64,000 nucleotides of DNA from Lunularia cruciata (taxonomy: Eukaryota > Streptophyta > Marchantiopsida > Lunulariales > Lunulariaceae), in the NCBI GenBank assembly GCA_948567375.1, contig OX419761.1, positions 24,368,501 to 24,432,500 on the forward strand, written 5' to 3'. Under the pieces are notes generated by a model, which worked only from the letters and a program-made list of their open reading frames with translations, was not told the DNA's origin and did no database searches. The position numbers and the translations under genes are program-made. This document shows positions 11,587 through 21,776 of this stretch, piece after piece (positions within the stretch are counted from its first letter, which is position 1; each line of letters starts with the position of its first letter).

Positions 11587-12475
11587 TGTCGTGGGGAACG
11601 TTTGGTCTCGAGAGTACGCCGAGCACATGGCTGCTTGTGCTTAGTTTTCCCTACTGTCCTTCTTTTGGGTCTTTCCCATAGACTGACATTCCTTCCCTAC
11701 TCCTGGTTTGTCGGGAATTTGTCTCTATATGAACCTATTGTTTCAGTTTCCCTAAGGTTGGCTCTCCCTGAAGGTTTTGTTTTATCCTTGACTTTCATAA
11801 AATTAATCTTGTCATGCTAGTCTGGTGTTATGGTTTCTACCTCTGCTTGGTCTCATATTCTATTTTCACGTCAGGCTCAAGCTATGGTTCGGGATCTGGC
11901 AGTTCATAGACCTAGGTCAGGTGGCCCTTAATAAAATAAAAGAAACAACAACTGAGTGATCTAACCAAACATAAACCCGGGCATCTAGATCATTTACTTA
12001 GGCTATTCACATGGACCGAACTGAGAGTTCCTAGAATGGAGTTTTCCTCAACTCTAGTCACAATTCATAACACAATCCGCTTCCAAGATTCATCATTCAC
12101 AGGAGTTTCAACGACAACGTTCACAAGGTTGGATAAGTCAAATAGTTCTAGTCAAGACAATGCCTGCCCTAAGGTTGCAACTGATCATCAACTCAGCCGG
12201 CAGTTCACATATATTCTGTCTGACAACAGGCAAGGCAATTCACCCTCTGAACCTCTTCATTCTCCTATGCCCTATTTTGCATATCAGATTCACTCCATTC
12301 AGACAGGCCAACCAACTTCAAATCTTTCTTGCCTTTGTTCCAGATGAGCTGAGCCACCTCAAAATTCTCCTCCTTTTCTTCCTGACTAGCTCCTATCACT
12401 GCCTGTTCAGTCACTCTTCACAACATCTTCCCAAAAAAATATATCTTTCTTCTTCACTCCTATCCTCACCTTCGG

Positions 12476-13190
12476 GAGATTATCCTTTGGCAACTTCTGC
12501 AGCAAATCCCCTTCAAACCTACAAAAATTCCTCTCCAATTCTGTCCCTCAACACTCTATCAACATTTTCACACATAAATCTCTCTTCCTCAGTCCTGTTC
12601 TCACCTTTGTGAGAGTTTCTTTTGCTACTCCTGCAGCCTGCCCTTCAGACCTGCAAAAATTCCTCTCCAATTCTGTCCCTCAACACTCTATCAACATTTT
12701 CACACTGAAATCTCTCTTCCTCAGTCCTGTTCTCACCTTTGTGAGAGTTTCTTTTGCTACTCTTGCAGCCTGCCCTTCAGACCTGCAAAAATTCTCTTTC
12801 CAATTCTGTCCCTCAACACTCTATCAACATTTTCACACATAAATCTCTCTTCCTCAGTCCTGTTCTCACCTTTGTGAGAGTTTCTTTTGCTACTCCTGCA
12901 GCCTGCCCTTCAGACCTGCAAAAATTCCTCTCCAATTCTGTCCCTCAACACTCTATCAACATTTTCACACTGAAATCTCTCTTCCTCAGTCCTGTTCTCA
13001 CCTTTGTGAGAGTTTCTTTTGCTACTCTTGCAGCCTGCCCTTCAGACCTGCAAAAATTCTCTTTCCAATTCTGTCCCTCAACACTCTATCAACATTTTCA
13101 CACATAAATCTCTCTTCCTCAGTCCTGTTCTCACCTTTGTGAGAGTTTCTTTTGCTACTCCTGCAGCCTGCCCTTCAGACCTGCAAAAAT
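12476..13190. repeat. 132/133-bp minisatellite in element E
   Basis: The marker GTGAGAGTTTCTTTTGC starts at 12609, 12741, 12874, 13006 and 13139, giving steps of 132, 133, 132, 133. The units alternate between two types (CCTCTCC...ACTGAAATC and CTCTTTCC...ACATAAATC), so the array is a 265-bp dimer duplicated. A diverged unit precedes it (12476-12608). Dimer copies look almost identical, so the last expansion is recent. Confidence 0.9.
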
Positions 13191-13710
13191 TGCCCTTCTG
13201 TCCAAGCACTTCCTCTCCTGCACATTTGTTCATTCCTTCAAGAAGAAACCTTTCTCTCCCCTGCACTCTCAAGCCCTTCTTGTCCTGCGAAAATTGCCCT
13301 TCTGTCCAAGCACTTCCTCTCCTGCACATTTGTTCATTCCTTCAAGAAGAAACCTTTCTCTCCCCTGCACTCTCAAGCCCTTCTTGTCCTGCGAAAATTG
13401 CCCTTCTGTCCAAGCACTTCCTCTCCTGCACATTTGTTCATTCCTTCAAGAAGAAACCTTTCTCTCCCCTGCACTCTCAAGCCCTTCTTGTCCTGCAAAA
13501 ATTGCCCTTCTGTCCAAGCACTTCCTCTCCTGCACATTTGTTCATTCCTTCAAGAAGAAACCTCTCTCTCCCCTGCACTCTCAAGCCCTTCTTGTCTTGC
13601 AAAAATTGCCCTTCTGTCCAAGCACTTCCTCTCCTGCACATTTGTTCATTCCTTCAAGAAGAAACCTTTCTCTCCCCTGCACTCTCAAGCCCTTCTTGTC
13701 TCCTCACTTT
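13191..13710. repeat. 104-bp minisatellite, five units, in element E
   Basis: The marker TGCCCTTCTGTCCAAGCAC starts at 13191, 13295, 13399, 13503 and 13607, exactly 104 bp apart. Units differ by one or two bases. Because 104 is not a multiple of three and the unit is pyrimidine-rich with no stop, all three forward frames stay open across the array. The long Ser/Pro/Leu-rich frames here are repeat artefacts, not genes. Confidence 0.92.
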
Positions 13711-13847
13711 CTCCCAAAACAAGATAGCAAAACCACACCCGAGACATATTATTATAAATCCCTGTTCCTTACAACAAATAAAAGAGAAAAGAAAATTTAT
13801 CACACCAAAAGCCTCAAGGGTACACGTGGGCTATTTTCCCAACGACA

Positions 13848-13996
13848 CCGTCAACAATATATGGATTACAAGGACCCCTATTCCTCATGATGCCACATGG
13901 GAACCTCTTTCTCACCTCCAAAATGCACAAATGGCCATCTAGGAGTTTGAAGCTTCATTGGCAACGAGGACGTCACCAACTAGCCATGGAGGAATA
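13848..13996 (+). pseudogene. Second half of the A1 chromodomain
   Basis: Resumes after E with sequence matching Y-K-x-L/P...P-H-D-A-T-W-E-P-L-S-H-L-Q-N-A-Q of A (19110-19270, other strand). The W-E-P motif typical of chromodomains is intact. It ends in the short purine-rich stretch before the 3' LTR. Confidence 0.8.
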
Positions 13997-14410
13997 TGTA
14001 ACAATATGGAGTTCAGCAATGAAGTTAGTAGGGCTAACAAAGTAGCAAATAAGACAAATAAGCTTAGAATATTCTGGAACTTCTAAAAGGAAGCTTTGGC
14101 TAGCTTAGCTTGCACCTCAAGTAAGTAACTTCTAAAAGGAAGCTTCTAGAAGCTTCCCACTAGCTTAGCTTGTATGCCAAGTAGGCTGTTTCTAAAAGGG
14201 AGCTTCTTGAGAAGCTTCTTGGTTAACTTGGCTTACACTCTAAGAAAGCAACTCAAGGAAGCTTCTTGAGAAGCTTCTCAAGAGCCTTATATGTTACCTA
14301 TAAATACCAAAGCCAAAGCTCATGCTAGGTATTTAGATTTTTCCCTCATTTTAGTGTCCTAATGTGAGCTTCCATTCTCCTATTTCTCTCTTCAGTCTTG
14401 GTCTTTTACA
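13997..14410 (+). repeat. 3' LTR of A1
   Basis: Partner of 6583-6982, with the same TG...CA ends, GAA/TTC palindromes (about 14085-14280) and TATAAATA near 14298. Visible differences from the 5' LTR mark A1 as an old insertion. Confidence 0.85.
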
Positions 14411-14418
14411 AGCTCACA

Positions 14419-14856
14419 AATCTTCCTACCCTCCAAAGCATTCATAGGAGATTGAAGAAAGCACAAGGAGGTGACACAAAGAAGTCAAGAAAAGATCAAC
14501 TCATGGAGTTAGAGGAGGCAAAAGTAGTTGTTATGGTTTGAGTGTAGCAAGCCCAAAGGAAACAAAGGGAGAGCTATGAAAATAGGCAAGGCAAGAAGAA
14601 GTTGGAGCTTTTCAAAGAAGGTGATTGGATAATGTTGTTTGATTCTATTAGATTTAAGAGAGTACAAAAGAATATTTTGCCTAAGTACTTTGGACCTTTC
14701 ATAGTAGAGAAGGTGTGGGGAAATTACACTTATGATCTCAAGGAGTTGGGAGGAAGACACTTTGATAAGATTAACTATAATAAGTTGAAGATGTATCATA
14801 GAAGGTAAAGAGACTTTCACTTTGAGGACAAAGTGAAAACTTAGTCCGAGAGTAAA
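14419..14856 (+). pseudogene. Residual interior of element C: integrase C-terminus
   Basis: An open stretch at 14602-14808 codes a GPY/F-like integrase end: F-K-E-G-D-W-I-M-L-F-D-S, then Y-F-G-P-F-I-V-E-K-V, then N-K-L-K-M-Y. It has no chromodomain, so C belongs to a different gypsy group from A. A purine-rich tract (about 14845-14856) sits just before the 3' LTR, as expected of a polypurine tract. Everything upstream of this fragment is deleted. Confidence 0.75.
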
Positions 14857-15548
14857 TGTAACACCCATTTGTGCATGTTTGAGGAATTGTGATATTTAAC
14901 TTGCTATTACAAGTACTTGAGAGATATTATTTATATAGAGATAAAGGATGGTTCTACATTAGTAATCATTAGCTAACGTTAGTCATAGCTAAGATGATGG
15001 GGACCTTACTTTAGAGGAAGTGGAAAAGATGAGCATCCCTATTTTGGATTCTAGTGTATTGACTTGGTATTCTTCCTAGGTGTTTGGCTTTGAGAAAAGA
15101 GTTCAGAACTCTTGGACCCATAAAGCCTTTTTGTTTTAGATTCTTCTATAGTCCAAGGATAGCCCATGTGAAGGAATCATTGACTTAGTGGTTGAGTCAA
15201 GATAAGATCACATGCTTAGTTGAATACACCCATGTGGATGGATATTCCTTTATACTTTTTGACTTTACTTGACTTTTAGCCTAATAAATTTAGTTACTAT
15301 GGTAAATAGTAACTTTATTTTGTATCTATTTCACAAGTATATAAACAAGGGGTGAGAATGTACTCATCATCCTTTCATTTGCAACTTTCTCTCTCTCATT
15401 GAGTTCTCTAGTGAGTAATGTCTCAAGTCTTGGAGTGTTAGCCTTGGAGGAGTATGATAGAGTTGGGGTTCCTTGCATTCTAAGTCCATGGTGTGCTACC
15501 ATAATAGCTATTAGAGGTTAATTTTAAGTGAGAGATAGGCTAGCTCAC
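14857..15548 (+). repeat. 3' LTR of element C
   Basis: TGTAACACCC start, GCTCACA end, close match to 5893-6582 and 2225-2915. No heat-shock-type array. A short AT-rich TATA-like stretch (AAGTATATAAACAAGG) is near 15330-15345. Confidence 0.85.
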
Positions 15549-15676
15549 AATACCCTAAACATGAAATCTGACCGTCAACAAGTAGTCTACAAGTAACTAC
15601 CAAAATACTCTTGACCACCAACACTACTACTCTAGAGTCCAAGCAATCTAAGTGCAACACTATGAATGGTGTGACA
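15549..15676 (-). mobile_element. B'' 5' terminus (remainder of repeat Y)
   Basis: Read on the minus strand this is the first about 125 bp of repeat Y (B 21326-21450). It ends at GTGAC (15671-15675), matching the start of B (GCTGTCAC), and directly abuts gag of B2. Two independent family-B copies therefore share this 5' terminus, with no X segment outside it. Confidence 0.8.
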
Positions 15677-15679
15677 AAG

Positions 15680-16110
15680 GCTAGAGAGAGCCTACGCAAT
15701 GCATACACTTATATGAGATGGTTGATGAATTTCACTCATGGAGTTATTGAAGTCTAAGCAATCCAATTTTGGTATAGGATCTTGGACAAGGAGTTACAAC
15801 ATAGAGTATGTGATGTTATGTTTTACAAGCTACCTCACCTACTTTGGCGGTGGTCTTTAGTTTGTTTGAATGCATTGAGCTCAACATGGTGGAGGAAAGA
15901 GTGGTGACATTTGGATTTGGTAGAGAGACCTTATCCACAACTGTTATTTCTTCTAAAGTGCAATAGATTAAACCATAGTATGTTGGCTTTTGAGTGCAAA
16001 GTGGATAACCCAAATTTTATGGAGGGAGTGGAGGACCTAATACAACTAGATCCTTGCTTTCATTTTTTATTCAACAATAGCCAATCAGTAGTGATGTTGC
16101 TTGTTGGATA
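15680..16110 (+). pseudogene. gag remnant of B2
   Basis: Aligns with B 23735-24160 (E-S-L-R-E-A-Y-T-R-M-R-R-L segment). TAG at 15964 sits at the same place as TAG at 24014 in B and TAG in B'' (3024-3026, minus). The zinc-knuckle Cys/His cluster is cut by the deletion joint. Confidence 0.75.
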
Positions 16111-16420
16111 ACTTAGAGTCGCTTTACCTACACTTATGAGTTTCCAAGGCTCCCATGCTTTTTGAGAGAGAGATCTTGGACTTATTTGGGACTCATAATT
16201 ATAGTAATTGATGGAGCCTAATATCAATGAGGAGGACCAGGCAATAGGTTTTGTATCAATATACCATTGTTATAATAGTGTTAGAGGGATTTACACATCA
16301 AGTGTTAGATTAGGCTATGAACCTAAATTTTTTGACTTGGATTGTGAGCCTTGGCTTGGCAGAGCAATGTAGGATGTCCTTGATAAGCATCACCACTCAA
16401 ATACTTGTGAGTTTCATGTT
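16110..16420 (+). pseudogene. Methyltransferase C-terminal remnant of B2
   Basis: Aligns with B 26620-26910, the end of the DNA methyltransferase: F-P-T-L-M-S-F segment, then the H-Q-V-L-D-x-A-M-N-L-N-F-L-T-W-I-V-S-L-G-L-A-E-Q segment. Motifs I to VIII are deleted. It shows that the methyltransferase belonged to the B2 lineage too and is not a private acquisition of copy B. Confidence 0.75.
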
Positions 16421-16869
16421 TATCAAGATGATTTAGGCATTTTTTAGGGGTGATGGACCAAGTGGGTATGGTTTTCTTGGGACACAACCAATAGCTACTA
16501 GTGAGAGTGGTCTACTTGGGTCCATCCAAGTGAGGATGATCTATTTGGGTTACACTCTTGGTCTACTTGGGATGCAATTAGAGGACGTATGGAGCTTGCA
16601 GTCAAAGTAAAGAGAGTTTTTTTGCATTAAGATTGGGGACTTTAGTGGTTGGAGGCATGACATTATTGCTCCCAAATGCCCATTGTAGTAGCCAATCAAT
16701 ATTTCTTCTACTCTTACATCAATTATAGATGATACTTGGGAGCTAAACATTGGACCCAAGCTTATAAGAGGGGAAAGATTCAGAGTTTGGAGGTTCTTGA
16801 GGAGTTATATGAGTTGTTTTGCCTTCAATATGAAATATTTGGGTGCTCTAAAAGGACATGGTATTTAGA

Positions 16870-17863
16870 TTGAGTTGACTAGTGATACACTAATTTTTTG
16901 GTTTCCCTATAGATATAGTGACATGGAGAGAGCATTGATTCAAAGCCAAAGTAGAGACCTTTTTGAGGTTGGTTTGGTGGAGATTTCACATAGAGAGTAT
17001 GGTTCAGCTATAGTGATGCCAACCAAGAAGGATATGCATTGCAACAACATAGCTAGACACATATTTGGAGATTACAATCATATCAACCAATAAACTAGAG
17101 CTAATTGGAATGCCATGCCTACATCAAAGGAGATATTTGGTGCAATTAGGCATGCAAAGGTTTTCAATACTTTGGATCTTCAAGCAAGGTATCATCAATT
17201 GCCAATCAAGAAGGAAGATAAGTCCAAGATAACATGTTGGGCTATTGATTAAAGAATGCTCTTGCCAAGTTCTAGAAGGTCATGGACAAGATCCTAGTAA
17301 GATTTTTCTTGATGTTATATTGATGAAATTTTGTTTTATAGCACTATTGTGGAGGAGCATGACAGATATTTTTTGGAGGTGTTTGAGAGGTTGAGATCTC
17401 ATGGAATTAAATTACATCTTGGGAAGTGTAGATTTTTCCATGAGCAAGTTGAGTATTTGGGTATCCTATCTATCCTAGAGGACTTGGTGTTAAGTAGACC
17501 AAGGTAGAGTTTATTGCACGTATTCCTCAACTTACAAATGTGACTACATATTCCTTAACTTACAAATGTGACTAGAGTGTGAGCATTCATTGGGTTGGTA
17601 AGTTTGTATGGCCAATATATTAAAGGATTTAAATTCATTGCTAAAGCCTTAACAAAGCTGACTAAGCTTACACATGAGTGGTATTGGAAAGATGAGCAGG
17701 ATAGAGCTTTTATAGAGCTCAAGGAGATGTTTACATCTACTCTTATTTTTAGGAGACCAATAAAAGGATGACCATTATAGGTTCATACTAATTGGAGTAT
17801 GTTAGGCTTGGACTAGTGCTCATCCAACTAGATGATGAGAGAAATGAGTTTGTGGTGGCCTAT
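16870..17863 (+). pseudogene. Reverse transcriptase remnant of B2
   Basis: Aligns with B 27390-28410: I-Q-S-Q-S-R-D-L-F-E-V-G-L-V-E, then D-Y-N-H-I-N, L-D-L-Q-A-R-Y-H-Q-L-P, and a decayed Y-I-D-E/D-I-L region near 17318-17335. It contains a small tandem duplication at about 17520-17575 and TGA at 17769, shared with B and B1. Confidence 0.8.
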
Positions 17864-17868
17864 GCTAG

Positions 17869-18599
17869 TGTAATACTCCAAGGACAAGAGAAGAGAGAAA
17901 ACACAGATTACACACTCACATTCGGTGCTCCAAAGGAGCACCTTCTTTTTATTATATATACAAAGAGGATCTCCTCCAAGGAAGCTCCACCATAGGATTA
18001 GGCACACAAATAGGTGACATGTCAGCAAGCTCCACCCTTGGATTACTTACTTGGATGGGTGACATGTCGGTCTAGGTCCTATTTGGTTGGTCAAACAAGC
18101 TTTGACCAAAGGGAATCTTTTAGGAAATCTTCCTATAGGAGTCTCAAAATCACATAAGGAATCGTTGGAAAGCTCTCAACAAGACAAACCAAGGGGAGGG
18201 AAAGCTAGCTTGTCCTTTATTGGGGGGGGCTTATGTTCATTTTTGAGGCCTAATTCATCTATTTAGGCCTCTGAAATTGCCTTCAAAGATTTCAGGCATA
18301 TTTTGATTCCTACTCTATTAGTATAAGTCTCCTTTAGGTGATACCTCTTTCTGATCTATTTAGTCCATCATGTGTAACATCCTTCTAGATGTTACCAAAC
18401 CAATTTTCACCTTTAAATCATATGTCTAGCTATCGGTTCTAAGGTTCTCAAGTCTATTTCAATTTCTACTTTATTAGTAGATGTACTCTTTTGGTGATAC
18501 TTCTATCTGATCTATTTTTAACATCATATATAACATCATTCTAGATGATACCAAACTAAATTTCACATCTAGATCATATGGCTAGCTCTTGGTATTACA
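17869..18599. mobile_element. Solo LTR D with perfect target duplication
   Basis: 731 bp beginning TGTAATACTCC and ending GGTATTACA, so the ends are an 8-bp perfect inverted repeat. It is flanked by GCTAG at 17864-17868 and 18600-18604, a perfect 5-bp duplication; removing it restores the RNase H sequence of B2. About 145 bp is tandemly duplicated at its 3' end (roughly 18300-18450 and 18455-18599). No coding capacity. Its parent element is not in the window. Confidence 0.88.
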
Positions 18600-18666
18600 G
18601 CTAGTCACCCCAACAATTCAAAAAAGGTGAAATTTAGTTCATATGAGAGAGAATGTTTGGCAATAG

Positions 18667-19105
18667 TGTAAAAGACTGAATCTGAGGAGAGAAATAGGAG
18701 AATGGAAACTCACATTGGGACACTTGAATGAGAGAAAAACTCCGAATGCCTAGCATGAGCTTTGGCTTTGGTATTTATAGGTAGCATACAAGGCCCTTGA
18801 GAAGCTTCTCAAGAAGCTTCCTCAAGCCGCTTTTTTAGAGTGCAAGCCAAGTTAACTAGGAAGCTTCTCAAGAAGCTTCTCAAGAAGCTTCCTTCTAGAA
18901 GCCGCCTACTTGGCATGCAAGCTAAGCTAGTTGGAAGGTTCTAGAAGCTTCCTTCTAGAAGCTACTTACTTAAGATGCAAGCTAAGCTAACCGGGAAGCT
19001 TCCCAAGAAGCTTCCTAGATACTTCTGGAATATTCTAGGCTAATTTGTCTTATGTGTTACTTCGTGAGCCCAACTGACTTTGTCGCTAAACTCCATATTG
19101 TTACA
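18667..19105 (-). repeat. 3' LTR of A
   Basis: Mate of 33723-34161. It contains the canonical three-pentamer sequence TTCTAGAAGCTTC at 18939-18951, many further GAAGCTTC palindromes, and the TATA box (TATTTATA on the plus strand) at 18772-18779. Confidence 0.93.
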
Positions 19106-19330
19106 TATTCCCCCGCCGCTAGTTGGTGACATCCTCGTTGCCAGTGAAGCTTCGAATTCCTGGATGGCCGTTTGTGCATTTTGGAGGTGAGAAAGAGGTT
19201 CCCAGGTGGCATCATGAAGGGGATATCCTTTCCAAAGGACCTTGTACTCCGTATGTTGGCAATGACCTCGTTGAATGTGGTGACGTGCAAGGATACAATC
19301 AACTTCGTACTCCTCATGATCATTGATAGG
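19106..19330 (-). pseudogene. Chromodomain at the integrase C-terminus of A
   Basis: Minus-strand translation gives E-Y-E-V-D-C-I-L-A-R-H-H-I-Q, then T-E-Y-K-V-L-W-K-G-Y-P, then A-T-W-E-P-L-S-H-L, then a helix ending in Q-E-F-E-A-S-L. This is a full chromodomain with the expected aromatic residues and W-E-P motif, lying a few tens of codons after the GPY/F part. Chromodomains recognise methylated histone tails, commonly H3K9me, and guide insertion. An in-frame TGA at about 19356 separates it from the integrase. Confidence 0.85.
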
Positions 19331-19354
19331 GATAGGAAGAGGTGGAGGTTGGAC

Positions 19355-20420
19355 TCAAGAGGAAAAGGAAGAGGGGTTAGGAACAAAGGGTTTCAACTTG
19401 GAAACATGAAAGATAAGATGGATACGCATGTGACAAGGCAAGGCAAGACGATAAGCAATAGGAGAGACAATTTGGGTGATATCAAAGGGTCCTATCCAGT
19501 TAGGGGCAAGTTTATAAACTTGGGTATCAAGTGGGAGAGGGAGGTTACTGGAGGATAGCATGACTTTATCACCAACTTCAAAGGTGAGATCATGACGATG
19601 GTGGTCCGCATATTGTTTTTGGCAATTCTGAGCAACAAGGAGGTGAGACTTGGCTTGTTGGAGCGATTTGGATATAGTGGTCAAGAATGTGGAAGTATGA
19701 GGAACTTGAGATGGAAGGGGAGCAAGAAGAGAATTAGGAACAAGCAGATCTTGGCCAAAATTGAGAAAGAAAGGAGAAAATCCGGTGCTTGCCTATTTGG
19801 AATTGTTGTAGGCAAATTCCGCAACTGCAAGGCATTCATCCCAATTGGTATGGTAGACATTGACAAAGGCCCGCAACATATCTTCCAATGTACGATTTGC
19901 ACGTTCGGTTTGTCCATCAGTTTGAGGATGATAGGCCGTGGACAAAGCAAGCTTGGTGCCAAGTATCTGGAAGAGTGCTTGCCAAAACTTCTCGGTAAAT
20001 CAAGGATCACGGTCAGAGATGAGTACATATAGCATCCCATGATGCTTGAAGACATTGTCAAAGTAGATTTGCGCTAAGGTTGGAGCATCCATGGTATCAT
20101 AGGTTGGTGCCAAGTGGATTTGCTTACTAAGCTTATCCACAAACACCACAATTGCGGTATGTCCTTGTTTTGTCTTTGGCAAGGATGTGATGAGATCCAA
20201 GCTCACATGCTCCCAGCAAGCGGATGGAATGGCGAGTGGTTGAAGGAGTCCACTCGGCTTCTGGTTACTAGCCTTGTTACATTGACAGCTCTCACACAAT
20301 TTGACAAATTCTTGAATATCTTGTGTTATGTCGGGCCATCACCATTGACATTGGAGGGTACCCAAGATCTTGTCCACACCCATGTGACTAGCGATGGGTA
20401 AATCATGGGCTTCTTGAAGG
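19355..20420 (-). pseudogene. Integrase of A, nearly intact
   Basis: HHCC zinc region (A-H-D-L-P-I-A-S-H-M-G, then C-E-S-C-Q-C). Catalytic core: first Asp in S-L-D-L-I-T-S-L-P, second in L-I-S-D-R-D-P, Glu in D-G-Q-T-E-R-A-N-R. Then E-F-A-Y-N-N-S and the GPY/F part (W-I-G-P-F-D-I-T-Q-I). Only isolated stops interrupt one frame: TGA after S-D-R-D-P (20000-20002), a TAG near 19795, and the TGA before the chromodomain. The first two look like CGA and CAG hit by C-to-T change. Confidence 0.85.
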
Positions 20421-20619
20421 TGCACCAGTCGAAGATCACCTTTGTCTGGAACATAGATCCGGTCCGCATGGGATAGAAGGCCTTCCTTGAAGGAGAAGGT
20501 GTTGTACTCCTTGCCACTTGTTTTTAGACGACCATGTACCATTTGGAAGAAGGGATCTTGCTGTAGAACTAACCGAAACTCATTATGGATCTTGGGGTCA
20601 ATTGACACCATCGTAATTG

Positions 20620-21010
20620 TTGCCGCAATGAGACGAAGGGACTTCAAATCAGGTCGTTGTGATAGAGCATCAAGGATGACATGGAACCAACCTGGTTTGT
20701 ACTCAAGTTTGATGTCGAACAATTGGAGTTGCTCTTCCCATCGATGATGTCGACTCTTCATGTGCTCCAGGTGTAAGGTCTGCAACAATGGCTTGTGATC
20801 AGTTTGCATGATCAATTGTTTCCCCAAGAGATAATGCCTCCATACCTTGGTGGCATATACCATTGCAAGTTGTTCTTGATCTCGAGAAGAGTAATTTCTT
20901 TCGGTTGGATTTAGTTGGCAAGACACAAAGGCAATGGGATGTAGTCCATCTGGAAATTCTTGTTGCAACACAGCTCCAATTGCAAAGTTAGAAGCATCAA
21001 AATCAACCAC
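20620..21010 (-). pseudogene. RNase H of A
   Basis: All four acidic positions are readable: V-D-F-D-A-S-N-F-A, R-D-Q-E-Q-L-A, Q-T-D-H-K-P-L and V-I-L-D-A-L-S-Q-R. The open stretch runs on to 20339 through the linker to the integrase zinc region. A small deletion just upstream (near 21012-21020) shifts it out of frame with RT. Confidence 0.85.
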
Positions 21011-21325
21011 ACAAAGTGAGGATCATATGGTTGAAGAATGGGTCTTGAAGACACCATATGTTTCAACTTCTGGAATGCTTCTTCATGTTTGGTGTTTCAC
21101 TAGAAGCTCAAGTTCTTTCCCAAGAGGTCAGTCAATGGTGCAGCCACATGAGCATAATAGTGGATGAACCGCCGGTAAAAATTGGCCAATCCATTGAATG
21201 CCCGTACTTCTGTAGCATCCTTTGGGGTAGGCCAATCAGTAATGGCCTTGATCTTCTCTTCCTCTATCTTGATCCCCTCTGATGAGATCTTATGACCCAA
21301 GAAGATAACCTCCTTCTGCCAAAAA
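20990..21325 (-). pseudogene. RT connection segment of A (C-terminal side of the B insertion)
   Basis: Reads W-Q-K-E-V-I-F-L-G-H-K-I-S-S-E-G-I and F-N-G-L-A-N-F-Y-R-R-F-I. This is the direct continuation of the RT on the far side of B: K-S-K-C-D ends at 31151 and F-W-Q-K-E starts here. Confidence 0.85.
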
Positions 21326-21776
21326 GCTGTCACGCCATTTGTAGTTCCGCATCTAGTTGCTCGGACACTGGAGTTCCAATGATAGTAGTTAGAGTTATTT
21401 CAGCAGTTTCTCAAGGACTACTTTCCGCTAGTCTGATTTGGTGTTCGGGGTACTGACTTCATGGTGGGGCCCACCGTCACTTTGCACCATTCGCACCGTC
21501 GAGTGTGCCGTCAGCGGGACCGTTAGGGTTCCAATGCTAGCTCGAGTCCAGGGGGTATAGTTTCAAAGTGAGCTCCATAGAGCTCACTTCTCTGATGTTG
21601 AGCCTTCGAGTTCCTGGCTATGGTGGACAGAGGCCGGCGAGCATCACCTGGATTCTCTATGCTTGAGTGGGTGTGGCTTGACTGTAATTAGTACCCAGTT
21701 GTTGGCAGTTTATAGAGTGACAGATCAAGTACTGATTTGAGTTGAGTTGAGTTAAAATTGTTAAGCAATCTGATTA
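21326..21776 (+). repeat. 5' terminal repeat Y of B
   Basis: Matches 30595-31046 with about 33 differences in about 450 bp, nearly all transitions (hand count). Ends GCAATCTGATTA and is followed by CATCAGAGAAG, which shares only ATCAGAG with the usual initiator-Met primer site. The X segment that precedes Y at the 3' end is absent here: A sequence abuts Y directly. Confidence 0.9.

Larger units (their letters stand above)
11587..13847. mobile_element. Element E: 2.26-kb insertion with inverted ends and CCGT target duplication
   Basis: It begins TGTCGTGGGGAAC and ends TTTCCCAACGACA, near-perfect inverted copies of each other, and is flanked by CCGT at 11583-11586 and 13848-13851. It splits the A1 chromodomain cleanly. 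The interior has no recognisable protein, but two tandem arrays (12476-13190 and 13191-13710) take up more than half of it. TG...CA ends would suit a solo LTR of a large LTR element. The 12-13 bp inverted ends and 4-bp duplication could also suit a non-autonomous DNA transposon. Confidence 0.7.
6583..14410 (+). mobile_element. A1: family-A chromovirus (Ty3/gypsy), full-length but decayed
   Basis: 5' LTR 6583-6982 and 3' LTR 13997-14410 (TGTAAC...TTTTACA). Immediately after the 5' LTR is a primer site TTGGTATCAAAGTAGG, resembling the initiator-tRNA-Met site. Gag, protease, RT, RNase H, integrase and chromodomain follow in order, each broken by stops and frameshifts. It is inserted in the 5' LTR of C. 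The chromodomain is split by element E (11587-13847). Confidence 0.9.
5893..15548 (+). mobile_element. Element C: gypsy-type element with almost no interior, interrupted by A1
   Basis: 5' LTR 5893-6582 (its last bases continue at 14411-14418 after A1) and 3' LTR 14857-15548. Both start TGTAACACCC and end near GCTCAC(A). Only about 440 bp of interior remains (14419-14856), holding the C-terminal end of a gypsy integrase. It is inserted in repeat Y of B'': flanks AGTAT (5888-5892) and AATAC (15549-15553) are transition-decayed forms of AGTAC, which B has at the matching place. It could not move on its own. Confidence 0.8.

Noticed and set aside
11587-13710. CRISPR-like array
   Set aside because: The tandem units are contiguous 104 and 132 bp copies without unique spacers, in a plant transposon.
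13019-13942. Long Ser/Pro/Leu-rich frames (307, 191 and 198 codons) in three frames
   Set aside because: They are made by the 104-bp and 132-bp repeats of element E. All three frames are open because the unit is pyrimidine-rich, so no single frame is favoured.
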